64,000 bases of DNA from Cordilura impudica (GCA_963682025.1 OY821520.1:180362626-180426625); one strand, 5' to 3'. Shown: positions 47,801 to 59,224, counted from the stretch's first letter. The notes: generated by a model not told the origin, from the sequence alone. Made by a program: numbers and translations.

Positions 47801-48625
47801 CGGCAAGTATATACAAATATTTGGAGCTTTAATACTGCGGTGAAATATTTGAAGAAATCGAGCGGATATTTTTGTATTAACTTTTTAAACTTAGTTTTTT
47901 TTTTTAAATTGCCCAATTTCGTCCAATGCTGGACGTAGGGTGCATTTCCAAAAATATTAAAAATTCCACTTACAACCATTCTTGAAGCATATTCTTTTAA
48001 AATATGTAGAAAAATATATACATGTTTTACCAAGGTTGTGAGAAAAAAGTGAAAGAATGAAGGGTATTTTTTGGCAAAAATTTGCAATTTTTAGAACCTG
48101 ATTCAAAAAGTCAACTTTAAGATTTTGTGCTCACTAAACGGTTTGAAATAATTCAAAAAATACTTCAACGTATTTTTTAAAAAAGTACTGGCTATCGCCA
48201 CATATTTTTAGATTTTTTTTCATCTATTTTAATAAAAATGTTATTTGCGAAAAACCAAGAAAGAATTTGGTGAAAAGTTCAAATGTTGATTTTTAAAATC
48301 AAATATTTTTTAAACCATAAGCGATAACTAGGTAGTATACGCATGTTTTTTGTTAATAATTTACCGGTTATTGGAAAAATTTAAAAAACGTAAAAATCAC
48401 TTCATATTTATAAAAGTTACAAGCTTTGAAAGCATTTTCCACCTCGAGGTGGTCGACTTTGGCACCCTGTAGCTCACCCTGTGTTACAACAGGGTATCTC
48501 AAAAATAAATATTTTGAAAGCCTATATCCTTGACTACAATCGCCTAGAATATACTATTCCAATCCAACCAATAGTTTAGAAGTTCCAGACTTATTACCAC
48601 TTTTTTTTGGTTTTGAACCACTGTG
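44801..48625 (-). mobile_element. Transib 2, non-autonomous with 1.4-kb inverted arms (family A)
   Basis: 3825 bp with ends CACAGTGGTTCAAAACC and flanking duplication CTGCG (44796-44800, 48626-48630). Left arm 44801-46236 and right arm 47238-48625 are inverted repeats, with a few indels such as a 75-bp gap near 46110-46185. Only about 1 kb lies between them. Inserted in the copia RNase H between codons for FYSQ and AGG. Confidence 0.93.
46396..47038 (-). pseudogene. Transib family A transposase, large internal deletion
   Basis: MEVTLKYYSLCKVIWENPSD to SALTRTQPKEAAKM (47038-46607) equals the N-terminal 140 residues of the copy at 22882-24762. A stop and a short repetitive patch (TGTAGCAAAAAAATG) follow. 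Then sequence for the last 70 residues (CSKEAQNSDLMEYLLIS...DISDCFVENN) remains without a good frame. All catalytic residues are deleted, so the element depends on another transposase. Confidence 0.88.
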
Positions 48626-48765
48626 CTGCGAGTAGAAAACAAAACCTTGATTGAGATTCCCTGTCATTAATATCTTGAAACTAATTAGCATCACAAAAAC
48701 CCTTAAGTGGTAAACCCCTTTTTTTATAAGTCAATACAGAATTTTTAGTAGAATTCAAATACTTA
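48626..48765 (-). pseudogene. copia RT/RNase H linker fragment
   Basis: Minus strand reads LKYLNSTKNSVLTYKKG near 48765-48710 and GNLNQGFVFYSQ next to 48626. These correspond to the copia RT-RNase H linker (LRYLKGTK.., then the start of RNase H). It joins the flanks of Transib 2 and the TIR element. Confidence 0.72.
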
Positions 48766-50651
48766 AGGTACGCTCACATTAGGCAAATATTTGACGCAAA
48801 CTTGTTTTCTCGTATTTGCCCAAAATTTTGTGAAACAAATACAGAGTTGATTTTGTGGTCATACTAGGCACATTTATTTGCCTCTTTTTGTTTGATGAAA
48901 CAGCTGCCAAATAGTGTCAAATAAAAACAAGGAAAACATATTTGCCGTGCGGTCACACTTGAACAAATATTTGACTAAAAAAATTGTTTGATCGAACAGT
49001 CAAAAATTAAAAATATATTTGATCGAAAATTCCCAAATGTTACACGAGGAGGAAAGTTTTCTTCTTTTGTGCTGTGGAGTGCATCGGTGATAGTTTTGGA
49101 AATTTTCTGTTATATTATATTTAAATATTAACTTTAACTATAAATATTTGGGACTAAGGGAAGCGCATGGTAAAAGTGGGAAAATGCATGCTAAATTATG
49201 GGAAAATACCTGTTAAGTCTATAGGAAATGCATGCCAAATGGTAAAAATGTATGTCTAAAATGGCAAAATGTTTGCTAAATTTGGGCAAATTTATGGGAA
49301 AATGCATGCTAAAATGGGAATTTTTCTGTTAAAAATGAGAAAAATTTGCATGCTAAATGTAGGAAAATTGCATGCTAAATGTAAGGAGATTGCATGCTGA
49401 ATTAAGAAAAATGATTTTCAAAGTTGCAAATAAAAAAAATCTTTCGAAAAAACAAAAACATGCACATGACATGAATTTTTACCATTTAGCATGCATTTCC
49501 TATAGACTTAACAGACATTTTATTGCGGTTCTAGGAAAATATTTCTTTTGACATTGACTTGTATGTAACTTTGTTTTTTATTATTTCAGCAATATATATA
49601 TCATTTGAAAGCTTACTTGAGAGCCTTTTATTTGATATTTTTAAATTTGAAATCTATTAACCCATTATGAACCTATTTAAAATTTTGTATTTTTGCAATA
49701 GAGTTTTTTCTTAAATATGGAATTATCTCGTAAGTAGACATATATCATGTGTGTTTTTACATAAACTGAATAAAAGCTGGGTCCACTAGCTTTATTTCGA
49801 TGTATATTTTGACCTTTTAAGCATTTCAGGCCCGAATATATATCGTCATTTGTAAGCTAGTTCAATAGAAAATCAAGTATCTTATTTTTTTTATGGAAAT
49901 TAACCCATTAATAACTATATTTGAAATTATCCCATAATTTATTATACTATAGAAATAGAAATAACATATTAAAAAAAACCTTCAAATTGAAGGTAAAATC
50001 CCTAATATATCCGATCCTTAAGTGGTTAAGAGGTAAAAATATACATTGAAACGAAGCTAGTGGATCCAGCTTTCATTCAGTTGTAAATACCAACATTATA
50101 TAGGTCATTTTATGAGATAATACAACGTTTTCCCATAATAACTTTAAAAAAAACCAAATAGGTTCATAACGGGTTAATTGATTTCGGATTTTGAAATATC
50201 AAATAAAAGGCACTCAAGTAAGCTTTCAAATGATATATATATTGCTGAAATCCGATACTAAATAACAAAGTGATAATAGTTTTCTTTAAAGCCAATTTTT
50301 AATGAATATTAACAAGTTGACAACAAATGCTTTTGAAAACAAAAAGCTTTTTTTTAAGAAATAACTGAATTAAGTTTTTAAAGTTGACATCACTGCTGAA
50401 ACAACTGTTGTTTGCCACTGTTTGCTCTTACAAATGTTTTGTAAGGTCAAATAATTATTTGCCCAAAATAGAGGAAAATATTTGGTCGTGAGTGGTCACG
50501 TTAGGCAAATATATCTTTGCAGGCAATTAATTTTGTTTGCCTAAAATCAGCTGTTTTGTTGTTTGACGGCAAATTATATTTTGTGGTCAGACTGAGGCAA
50601 ACAAATATTTGTTGTTTTTTGTCAAATATTTGCCTAATGTGACCGTACCTT
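48766..50651. mobile_element. Non-coding TIR element with internal foldbacks
   Basis: Ends AGGTACGCTCACATTAGGC and, at the right, GCCTAATGTGACCGTACCT, with TTA on both outer sides (48763-48765, 50651-50653) as a possible 3-bp duplication. The motif GTGGTCACATTAGGCAAATA recurs in variant form about three times inside each end. Two internal palindromes occur: 49190-49240 against 49480-49520, and 49570-50275 folding on itself with arms of roughly 260 bp. No coding sequence. Inserted in the copia RT region. Superfamily unknown. Confidence 0.7.
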
Positions 50652-50803
50652 TAATAACATAATACACTTCATTGAGGTGTTGTTTACGTGGATCATTCGA
50701 AAATTGAGACAACATACTAACTGAACACATTATTGCCTGCATTGGAGTTTTCACAGGTTTGCAACTAATCTGGCTTTTCTTTTCTCTTTAGTTCCATCCG
50801 GCC
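50652..50803 (-). pseudogene. copia RT C-terminal fragment
   Basis: Minus strand: CKPVKTPMQAIMCSVSMLSQ then FSNDPRKQHLNEVYYVIK, the end of a copia RT (K-P-V-x-T-P-M, then L-S-x-F-x-x-x-P-x-x-x-H). Bounded by the Jockey 3' tail on one side and the TIR element on the other. Confidence 0.75.
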
Positions 50804-51296
50804 TTATTTATTGAATCTTCACTTATTGTGAACTATCAATAATTATTCAAATCTTAGACTAATGCTTAATATAATGTCCAGCGAATGCCAGACAAAACTT
50901 CAATTGCTCATTTATATATTTACGAATAAAAATGTTTTCATAATCGTCCTTCATGCGTCTCAGTGAGTAAGATCAGCTGTGGCCAACCTTCTTAGACTTA
51001 GATGTCCACGGTTATTGAGTAGATTTATTAGAATTTCTAATATACCAGGGCGCACCTGCAATCATTTTTAAAAGTCTATTTTGTCTTCTTTGCAATTTTT
51101 CAACATTGGACGCGGGAGCAGTGCCCCATTTCTGAATATAATAGCACCATATGGGTTTTATAATAGAGTTGTAAAGCAGCAGGTTACAATCCAATGCAAG
51201 TTTTGAGTTTCTGCCTATGAGCCATTAAAGTTGTACAATTTTCAACTTGATTTGGGTAAGTTTCGCATCTATACGAGGCTTCCAAGTAATACGGCG
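50804..51296 (-). pseudogene. Jockey-like LINE RT, 3' part
   Basis: Minus strand ITWKPRIDAKLTQIKLKIVQ, then LDCNLLLYNSIIKPIWCYYI, KWGTAPASNVEKLQRRQNRL and LLKMIAGAPWYI, the C-terminal end of a Jockey RT. The 3' UTR ends with CAATAAATAA at about 50804-50813. Transib 3 lies between this and 55145. Confidence 0.8.
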
Positions 51297-54200
51297 CACA
51301 GTGGCTGAAAATCATTTTTCATTGGCCAAAATTCTGTAACTTTTGAACCGATCAAAATATTTTAGTACTGTTTTTTTTAATAGATAGATAGATAGTTGAT
51401 CTTGACTCAGTGTGAATTTCATTTAAATTGATTGAGTACTTTTTAAGGAATTCTAGGTCAAAGTTTAACTTTTTATTTTTTTTAACTTTTAGCGTGATAT
51501 ATGTTTTTTTTTATTTATTTTTATTTATTAGAAAGTGTCATATTTGGAGTTAAATAATTATTATAAACATTTTTTGTAATAATGAAATTTTTTTAATGCT
51601 TACACTCAAAAAAATTTTTACACTCAAAAAAATTTTTACACGCAACAAAATAGTAAAATTCACTAGAAATTTAACTAGTATTACTAAAAAATTAAAAATG
51701 TTTGCTATCAAATTTGCAATTTGCTTACACTCAAGGAATATTATTATTACTACAGAAAAATTTATTAGTGTTTGCTGCCTAATTTGTTACACTAGCTAAA
51801 TAAATCTGCTAAACATTAGCGCAATGATTCTAATTTTTTTTTTAATTTTGATATGAAAATATGGGTTCTTATTTTTTGAATCTTTCTTATCTATTAAAAC
51901 ATTGCATTCATATGTGGGAAACCTTTTAAGAATAAAAACTGCAATAGATTTAAATAGCATTTGTAACAATGGTAGGTTCTGTTTATTATTATTTTTTACT
52001 AATACTATGTTTTTCGTACTTAAATAACAATGAAAGGCAATTATAATTATTATTCATTAGACTCAAATATTGATTGCAAATATTCCATATTTTGTTCTGT
52101 GCTATTTCTGTTCTTTAGTAGTTTTTTGGCTTCTTCATCTAAATCCCGATGTTCCACTTTCCATTGATTTCGAATACTGGAGATGAACGGATCTGACGTT
52201 GCCAATAATATATTAAATAGATCTTCATTTGTGGAATTTCGTGAAATTTTTCTAGTATTGTGCTGTCTATAAAATCTGTAATCCTTGTTCCTTTTTTCCT
52301 GAGCCTCCTCTGATAGATCTCCAAGTGGCACCAAATGATATTTAATGACATCTTCTCCATGATAAAGGATTTTGTGGACTGTTGCAGACATATTTCTCCA
52401 TGGGTAGTTGGTTGTATATATTTTTGCAGTTTCCTTAGCATAATCTCCAAATTTTCTAGAGTCAATTTCTTCATTGCACGCAAGTACTTCTAGGATTATT
52501 TTAAATCTGAAAATAAGGTTTAAATCCACTCCTGTTATTTCAGATGCTGTTTCTGGATCTGAAAAGAATCTTCTTCCGGTATTGCCATCATTTGTATTGC
52601 CTGACCCTTGTTTTGGCTGATCTATAATCAATCCAAATTTGCGATATTCATCTTGAACATGTTTCTTTTTTGAACTTCTTAACTCTTTGTTGGTTTCGTT
52701 GTTTCTTATTGATCCTGAAGGCCCGAAATCCAAATCATAACTGATTTTTAGTATGTGTTCCATAAGTCGTATTCTTGCATGTAGTGGTGATAATCCAAAT
52801 TCGAAGGCATCGGTATTATCGAATGATTTTGTCGGGACTTGGTTTAATTGGCTTGATGTTGCTTGGCATATAATGCAGCTGGATGCAGCCTTCGTGTTAG
52901 TCAAAGCCTGACCTACTTTTCCATCTATCATTGTCAGCACTAATTGGTAGCTTACTTCAATTTGCTGCCCATCTAACTGTAATTGTAATGGCTGTAGTGT
53001 TGCTATTTGGGCCTTGATATCACTAACTTCTTTGTTAATGGCATCATGACTTTCTTTTTTGAATTCAAATTTGATTGGCCTGCAGTATTTCGTAGAAGAT
53101 GGTGTCTCATTTTTCCAAATATCCATTGTTTGCGTTGTACTACTCGAAGGCTCCGAATCTTCCAAAATCTTTTTCAATCGCAATGGTACAAATGATACCA
53201 TGAACATATCTGAGTCCGAAATATTTTCACATACAACTTGTTTGTATTGTTTTTGTCCCGAAGAACCATCACATCCCCATTTACAAAATAGAATTAACTT
53301 TGTGTTTCCATATTTCTTTAACTCAGTTCCTGTTATTGATTGTAGCAAGCGTTTGGCTGTGTGATCAAGTAAAGATTGTAGTTGTACTTCTGCCGAAATT
53401 GGTGTGATTGTAATAGTGTCCTTTGATGGCAAACAGTCTATTTTAGCAGCTGTTATGTGATGATATGCTGGATACATATTTGAGCCTTTTTCAATCGCAC
53501 GCAATCTGAGCTGAATATATTGGTGTTTTGTTAATTTCAAATCCAGAAATAATGCTAATGCCTCCTCATTTGTGAACTGTTTTGCATCGCTCGGAGTTGG
53601 TATACTTTTAAGAATTCGCTTTGTTCTCACTGGACTAGCATTACAAGTTTTTTCAATGATATCCACTTTTGTTAATTGGTTTTGTGCTCGTAATTGATGT
53701 AGAAAAGATTCTTTTATATTTGTAGAACCAATTTCCTCGTTAAAATTTTTAAGTTTCCGCCTCTTAGATCTATCGCTGCAGTTGTCCAATGATTTGCGTG
53801 GTCTTCCAGCCTTATCTAGCTTTGCTGTTTCTCCACCAACATTAAGTTGGCCTTCTAACCAGTTTGCACTTTTATTATAAAACTTTTGTTTACAGTAGTT
53901 AACTTCTTTCAATCGTTTTTTAGTACTTTGACGAAATTAGATAATTGCTCTTGTATTTCGGTACTAGACGAATTTAAGTTTAATTTTATTTTAACGTAAC
54001 TAAGAACATCTTCCTGGTTTTTGTTTCGAAAATACTCTTCGGCCAGTTCTTTATAACTAAAGTTCTCCATATTTTTCTCAATATTTTTATTTGCGTCTGT
54101 TATCACTTTTTTATCACTTTTTATCACTTGCGAATATACGTCCGTACACTTGAAGTATTAACTTATTATTGAGTAATCCCTTATAGAATCCGTCATTTTA

Positions 54201-55144
54201 TACATTTTTAGGTACATGTTATTCACACATTGATCTTTAATTTCATAGCAGGTAGTACTTAAATTGAACAAAACTGCACTTGTTATCCAGACTTCAATAT
54301 CAGGTAAAACTAATTAGTTTCTCGCCAATATGGGGTGGTTTTTTATCTTTAGTGGTTTAGTGCCGCGATTATTGACAAACTTATAAAATTGTTTATGACT
54401 TTGGTTGACCCTTAAATTTGACAACAGGTAAATTAAGAAAGAGATCATTTGTTTACTGTAGAACCTATTGTGATCATTTTATGACTTATTTTTTTGCTGA
54501 TCAAAACAAAGCCAATAAACCCTTTCGCAGGTATTTTATTTAATTATTTTACTTTTACGTAGTCTAAAGTAAAAAAACAAAATTTTTTTTAGAGTAATTT
54601 TTTTAGAGTAATTTCATTAAAATGAAAAAAGTGTTCTACCGGGGGCTCGTGGGGGGTGCAAAAGTATATATAGGGTTAAACAGGATACATTCGCCTTTCT
54701 CCGGGTGGTATACGTTTCTTGTTCCCTTACTTCCTTTAGAAGTTCTATTCCACTAAAGTTTAAATTTGAGAAAAATATAGTGGTTTCATAAATATTTCAT
54801 AACGCCCCTAATATCAAACGTTAGAACTGTGACTACTTACAAAAACTAAAGACTATAATCCTACTAACATTATAAAAAAGACCGCAGGCCAATATCGATG
54901 ATAGCTTGCGAGTAGTAACCATTTATTTTTGATAAAAAACAAAAAAAAAACACCTTTTGCTGAATTAAAAAAAACAGTTGAGTTTGACAGCATGCCACTC
55001 CCACAATTATCAATAGTTTAACCTAATTTTTTGGCTACCTTAATCTGGATATATAAGCTACAAAAAGGAGTAAAAATTTTAAAAATCGATGACAAAAAAA
55101 AAATTTGACTTTTGGCCAATGAAATCAAAATTTGAGCCACAGTG
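51297..55144 (-). mobile_element. Transib 3 (family B), near full length
   Basis: 3848 bp with ends CACAGTGGCTGAAAATC and, read inward from the right, CACTGTGGCTCAAATTTTG. Both share TTTCATTGGCCAAAA at 20-35 bp. Flanked by the 5-bp duplication CGGCG (51292-51296, 55145-55149), a typical Transib target. Inserted in the Jockey RT between codons for LGIHLDRR and ITWKP. The long arms of family A are absent here. Confidence 0.93.
52050..54127 (-). pseudogene. Transib (RAG1-related) transposase, one frameshift
   Basis: The main frame 53912-52050 has 620 residues. Catalytic residues: D215 in CKWGCDGSSG, D330 in LTMIDGKV, E535/E536 in LSEEAQEKRNK. A zinc site is likely from C346/C349 (CIIC) and H513/H518 (HKILYH). 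The same C-x2-C and H-x4-H arrangement lies in the RAG1 core in the same order relative to the triad. A basic hook (GRPRKSLDN, RSKRRKLKN) is near residues 37-56. The N-terminus (MENFSYKELAEEYFRNKNQE from 54070, or MIKSDKK from 54127) sits in another frame. A one-base change in the six-T run at 53916-53921 separates them. Otherwise intact, so recently active. Confidence 0.92.
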
Positions 55145-55411
55145 CGGCGGTCCAAATGGATTCCGAGATATTTGACGTTTGTGTGTTGTGGTATGTCATG
55201 ATTATTAATCTGTACTGGTGGGCATGTTTCTCTTCTTAAGGTGAAAGTGATATGAATGCATTTTTGTTCATTAACTTTGATTTTCCATCTCTCCAGCCAA
55301 TTTGTATTTCCGCAATGTGGGTTTGTAAAAATCTAGATGAAATTTATGGGTTTTCATGAACACTTAAGATTGCCGTATCATCAGCCAAAGTCGAGGTCTG
55401 GGTGTTTACAT
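55145..55411 (-). pseudogene. Jockey-like LINE RT, 5' part of fragment
   Basis: Minus strand TQTSTLADDTAIL (catalytic Asp pair with Y changed to L), NWLERWKIKVNEQKCIHITF and HTNVKYLGIHLDRR. It continues at 51296 across Transib 3. The 5' truncation abuts copia sequence near 55411. Confidence 0.82.
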
Positions 55412-55989
55412 TTTCGACTTAAACACCCATTTGCATCCGACTGGTTTTCGTCCATTTGGTAAATCAGTCAGTGCCCATGTGTTATTCTTCATCAGAGAAT
55501 TGTATACATCCTTCAAACAGTTTGAAGATCTACAACATCACCAACTGTATTTGCCGATTCTTCAAGTTTTCGGGATGTCCACGATCTACGTCTTTGCTTT
55601 ATCGATTCCATAGGAGTTTCTTTCACTATACTCTTATCCCTTAATCTATCATCTTCTAGCGTTTCCTTCGATGTGTCTTCAACTTCTTGCAGTTAAACTT
55701 CTGTATCATCATATACATTTTCCAAACTATCGTTAACCTCATATTCTGACTCATTACTTGATTCTATATTATCAACTTTTGCATATTATCAACTGGAATA
55801 AATGCATAGAAATTCTGTGATTCACTCCATTCTGTATTTTTATACTTTCTCCTTCTAAGAATTTAACATCTCTACCTTTTTCAATTATTTTGGTTTCAGC
55901 TTTCCAAAATCTGAATAACTAACAAGAATGAATTCGTTACTTATAGCATCAAACTTTCATCTATTTTATCTTACAACCAATACGACATA
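55412..55989 (-). pseudogene. copia RT N-terminal region, decayed
   Basis: Minus strand LYNSLMKNNTWALTDLPNGR then KPVGCKWVFK marks the start of the copia RT. Upstream lies acidic and serine-rich sequence, typical of the integrase-RT linker. In-frame stops and frameshifts are present. Confidence 0.75.
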
Positions 55990-57406
55990 AATGTTTGACT
56001 ACCGGTTTCGTATCACTTCATAACTCTTCTGGAGTTTTCATACCATATAATATCGTTGGATAACGATTTCGAATATAAGCCGAAGTTAAAATTAATTCAG
56101 TCCACAATCCCAATGGTAAACCGAATTCTAATATATGACAACGCGCCATTTCAACTAAAATCCGATTCATGCTTTCGGCAACACCATTTTGTTGAGGTGT
56201 GTACTCAACGGCCAACTATCGTCTAATTCCATAATCCTTTAAGTACTTTGTAAACTCAATACTAACTAATTCTGCAGCATTATCACTACGAAAGATCCTT
56301 ATTTTCTTTCCTGTTTGTATTTCTACCATTTTTTGAATTCTATAAACTTTTCTAGATACTGACTTTTTCTGCAAATGAAATAAATGAATACTTTTCGAGA
56401 ATAATCATCAATGCCTTTTGCGAAATATAAACTGCCACCCATTGATTCGGTCCGATTCATGCTTTCGGCAACACCATTTTGTTGAGGTGTGTACTCAACG
56501 GCCAACTATCGTCTCATTCCATAATCCTTTAAGTACTTTGTAAACTCAATACTAAGTAATTCTGCAGCATTATCACTACGAAAGATCCTTATTTTCTTTC
56601 CTGTTTGTATTTCTACCATTTTTTGAATTCTAAAAACTTTTCTAGATACTGGCTTTTTCTGCAAATGAAATAAATGAATACTTTTCGAGAATAATCATCA
56701 ATGCCTGTTGCGAAATATAAACGGCCACCCATTGATTCGGTCCTCATGGGACCACAGAGATCAGTATGAATAAGACCTAGTACTTCTGATGACGACTTTT
56801 CATTCTTCTGAGGAAAAGGTAAACGAGTCTGCTTTCCACGAATGCACGATACACAATCGATTTAAACATTCTTAAACTTTGGTAGTCTTTTAATAATATT
56901 TTTTCTTTCTAATTGTTTCAATTGACTTGTATTTAGGTGGCTATATCTATTGTGCCACAATTCGATTTCTCTTTCATCATATTTTCTTATTATGTTCGCA
57001 ACGTCAATACAATTCTTGTTTAAGTTCACGACATAAGGATTTTTTTCTTGTTGCCTTCCATTAATTTAATTTCTTTTCTAGTAATTATTAAATTTTTTCC
57101 TTCCATAACAATATATATAAAGTTAAAACATAAGTCCGGGACAAGAGTGTTCAAGAGCCCTACATTGCTCTCATGTCCGTTTCCTTTTACAATTATTGAC
57201 ACTTGCCCAATACGCTTTACATCAATTGCCTTATCAATCTTACTTTACCAATATGACTTGTATCAATGTTTTTAAACAATGACATTTATGTACACATGTG
57301 GAAAGATGCACCACCATCTATAACCCAAATCTGATAGAATTAGCAGAGAAAACTTCTTCCGTTGTGGTTACTAAAACGTATTTGAGCGGTTATTGGTTTC
57401 CTTTTT
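55990..57406 (-). pseudogene. copia integrase region with 290-bp tandem duplication
   Basis: Minus strand pieces: CIRGKQTRLPFP (zinc region tail), GGRLYFATGIDDYSRKVFIY, MVEIQTGKKIRIFRSDNAAE and AVEYTPQQNGVAESMNRILV plus MARCHILEFGLPLGLW and SAYIRNRYPTILYGMKTPEE. These are copia integrase core motifs: DDYSRK (Asp), SDN (Asp), QNGVAE (Glu). The central part occurs twice (units 56162-56451 and 56452-56741). Several stops. The zinc/protease part toward 57406 is eroded. Confidence 0.83.
56162..56741. repeat. 290-bp tandem duplication within copia integrase
   Basis: Two adjacent 290-bp units, beginning CCGATTCATGCTTTCGGCAA and ending CACCCATTGATTCGGT, differing at only a few positions (for example TATAAACTTTT/TAAAAACTTTT). 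This is a local duplication after copia insertion. Confidence 0.9.
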
Positions 57407-58221
57407 ATACCCTATACCACTATGTGGTTTGGGTATAATGACTTTGTGCTGCTGTTTGTAACAACCAAAAATATTTGACCTAGACCCATCTTTAATTATA
57501 CCGATCGAATCAGAATCACTTTCTGATTTGTTTTAACAATGTCCGTCCGTCCGTCTGTCCGTCCGTCCGTCCGTCCGTCCGTCCGTCCGTCTGTCCGTCT
57601 GTGTGTCCATGTAAAGCTTGTAATCAAACTGCAGGTCGCAAATATGAATATATTTTGATGAAATTTGGTATATAAGCTTTTATCGGCCATGGGATGAACG
57701 CTATTGAAATTGGTGAGAATCGGTCCATGTTCAGACCTAGCCCCCATACAAATTACCCATATGAAATCGACATAAATTGCCATAAGATCCAAATTGTCAT
57801 ATAGATCTTACTCAAATTGGGTTTGTATGCGTTCATTACATCCACTAATGAGTAGTCCAAAAATGATCCCTTTGACCCCATATAGAGCTGCTTCCCGATC
57901 TTCACTTAAATCTGTTAAAAAACAAAAATATTGCACTGATTCTTCTCAAATTTTGTTTGTACATATTTTTGCAAAATACAAGAGACTTTACCAAACATGA
58001 TCAGGATCGGTCCATTTTTGGACCTAGTCCCTTTATAGATATAGCATCCGATATGAACTTTTTCATATCTGCAGCCAAAAAAATTAATAAAAATCCCACT
58101 CAAATTTGGTTTTTGCTTATTTTCAGTGTCCAGTTAGTTGGGCCTAAGAGATAGGGTTTCTAAACGCATGGTATAGGGTATCGTATAGTCGGTCTAGACC
58201 GACTATAATTTTCTTACTTGT
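57407..58221. mobile_element. mini-me/DINE-1-like element, copy B
   Basis: Complete copy: TATACCCTATACCACTATGT at the left, (GTCC/GTCT)n at 57541-57604, the AAAGCTTGTAATCAAACTGC core, and TCGGTCTAGACCGA-CTATAA then TTCTTACTTGTT at the right. It lies between copia gag and protease/integrase. Copy C is its inverted counterpart. Confidence 0.82.
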
Positions 58222-58952
58222 TTACTTTACAGTTTTTAGCTCTATGAAAACATTTAAATGGAAAATTGGGCATACCTTCATCTTGTCTGTTTTTGTTTTT
58301 ACTGCCATGATCTTGATTTTTTGTTCCAAACTTTGGTTTCATTACAGCATCTTAATTAACTTTCTTTTTTATCACCGACTTCCAAAAGTCTTGACTTCAA
58401 AACAGCAATTTTAGGAAACTCGTTTGCTGTATTCACAGCAACTTTTAGTGTAGAAAAACTATCTGGTAATGCATCCAGCAACACAACAGCAAGAAGATCA
58501 TGTATCAAAATCGATTAAAAATTGAGATATTGACTCATTATCGGACATTTTCATGTTAGGTAACTTTCAGTAACACTCTATTTTCTTCTTCCTTACAATC
58601 AAAAGTTTCTTGCAGATATTGCCAAATTTCTTGAGAAGATTTCATATTCTTGACCATTGTAACAATACTCGCCACCTCTAGGGCCATCAATATATCAGCT
58701 CATGAATCCCATATCTTTATCTATAAAAACCTGCATCGCATACATTGTCTTCTCATGTTCTCTTATTTGAGCATCCGTCAGAGTTGTCTGCAGTGTCCTT
58801 ATACGTGGTGGTTTCTCCAAACCCAAAACAATATTTAGCAATCTGCTCTTATGTAAAACAGCTTCCATTTGTGCCTTCCAGGTAGCATAATTGGTTCCGT
58901 AAAACAACGGTATACGATCAGCAAGCGAATTCATAATTCTTGCGTTCACCAA
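58222..58952 (-). pseudogene. copia gag N-terminal region
   Basis: The start at 58950-58952 gives MVNARIMNSLADRIPLFYGT, then NYATWKAQMEAVLHKSRLLN: the G-x-N-Y-x-x-W-x-x-x-M-E block of copia gag. It decays after about residue 85 (frame changes near 58695 and 58500) into sequence resembling LLDALPDSFSTLKVA and a C-terminal basic patch. Confidence 0.8.
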
Positions 58953-59028
58953 TTAATAAATGAAAAACACCGCTCAGCTTACGTTTCAGCTTCCAATTTA
59001 TATATCGTCCTTTTGTAAGTCTATGGGA

Positions 59029-59046
59029 TCTGGGCTCATAAGCTAT
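59029..59046 (-). promoter_or_regulatory. Probable primer-binding site of copia element
   Basis: Minus strand GCTTATGAGCCCAGATC lies 2-3 nt after the 5' LTR. It resembles the complement of the anticodon region of initiator tRNA-Met (GGTTATGGGCCCAG) used by copia, with two or three mismatches. Confidence 0.6.
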
Positions 59047-59175
59047 TGTATTATTAAAATAAATAATAATACAATTATGAAGATCCAAAGTGATACAATT
59101 TATTTGGTGTCTATTTTTGAAGTGAATAGAATATTTTCATTTTACAAAACACATTTTACAAATAATATATGATCA
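59047..59175 (-). repeat. copia 5' LTR
   Basis: 129 bp from TGATCATATATTATTTG to AATACA (minus strand). It matches the 3' LTR at 44312-44442, including the block ACCAAATAAATTGTATCACT. Confidence 0.75.
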
Positions 59176-59224
59176 AATTTATAATGTTGAATTACAAACT
59201 AGTTTTACACAAGTATAAAAAATA

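Larger units (their letters stand above)
44312..59175 (-). mobile_element. Single copia-type LTR element split by nested insertions
   Basis: 5' LTR 59047-59175, primer site, gag, integrase, RT, RNase H and 3' LTR 44312-44442 lie in correct order on the minus strand, so the 14.9-kb stretch is one element. Insertions: DINE-1 (57407-58221), a Jockey fragment (50804-55411) that itself holds Transib 3, a TIR element (48766-50651) and Transib 2 (44801-48625). Removing them leaves about 3.7 kb, so some sequence is deleted. The 5-bp flanks (AATTT and ATTAT) do not match, so no target duplication can be claimed. Confidence 0.85.

Noticed and set aside
44312..59175. Target-site duplication for the copia element
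   Set aside because: Flanking pentamers AATTT and ATTAT match at only three positions; not enough to claim.
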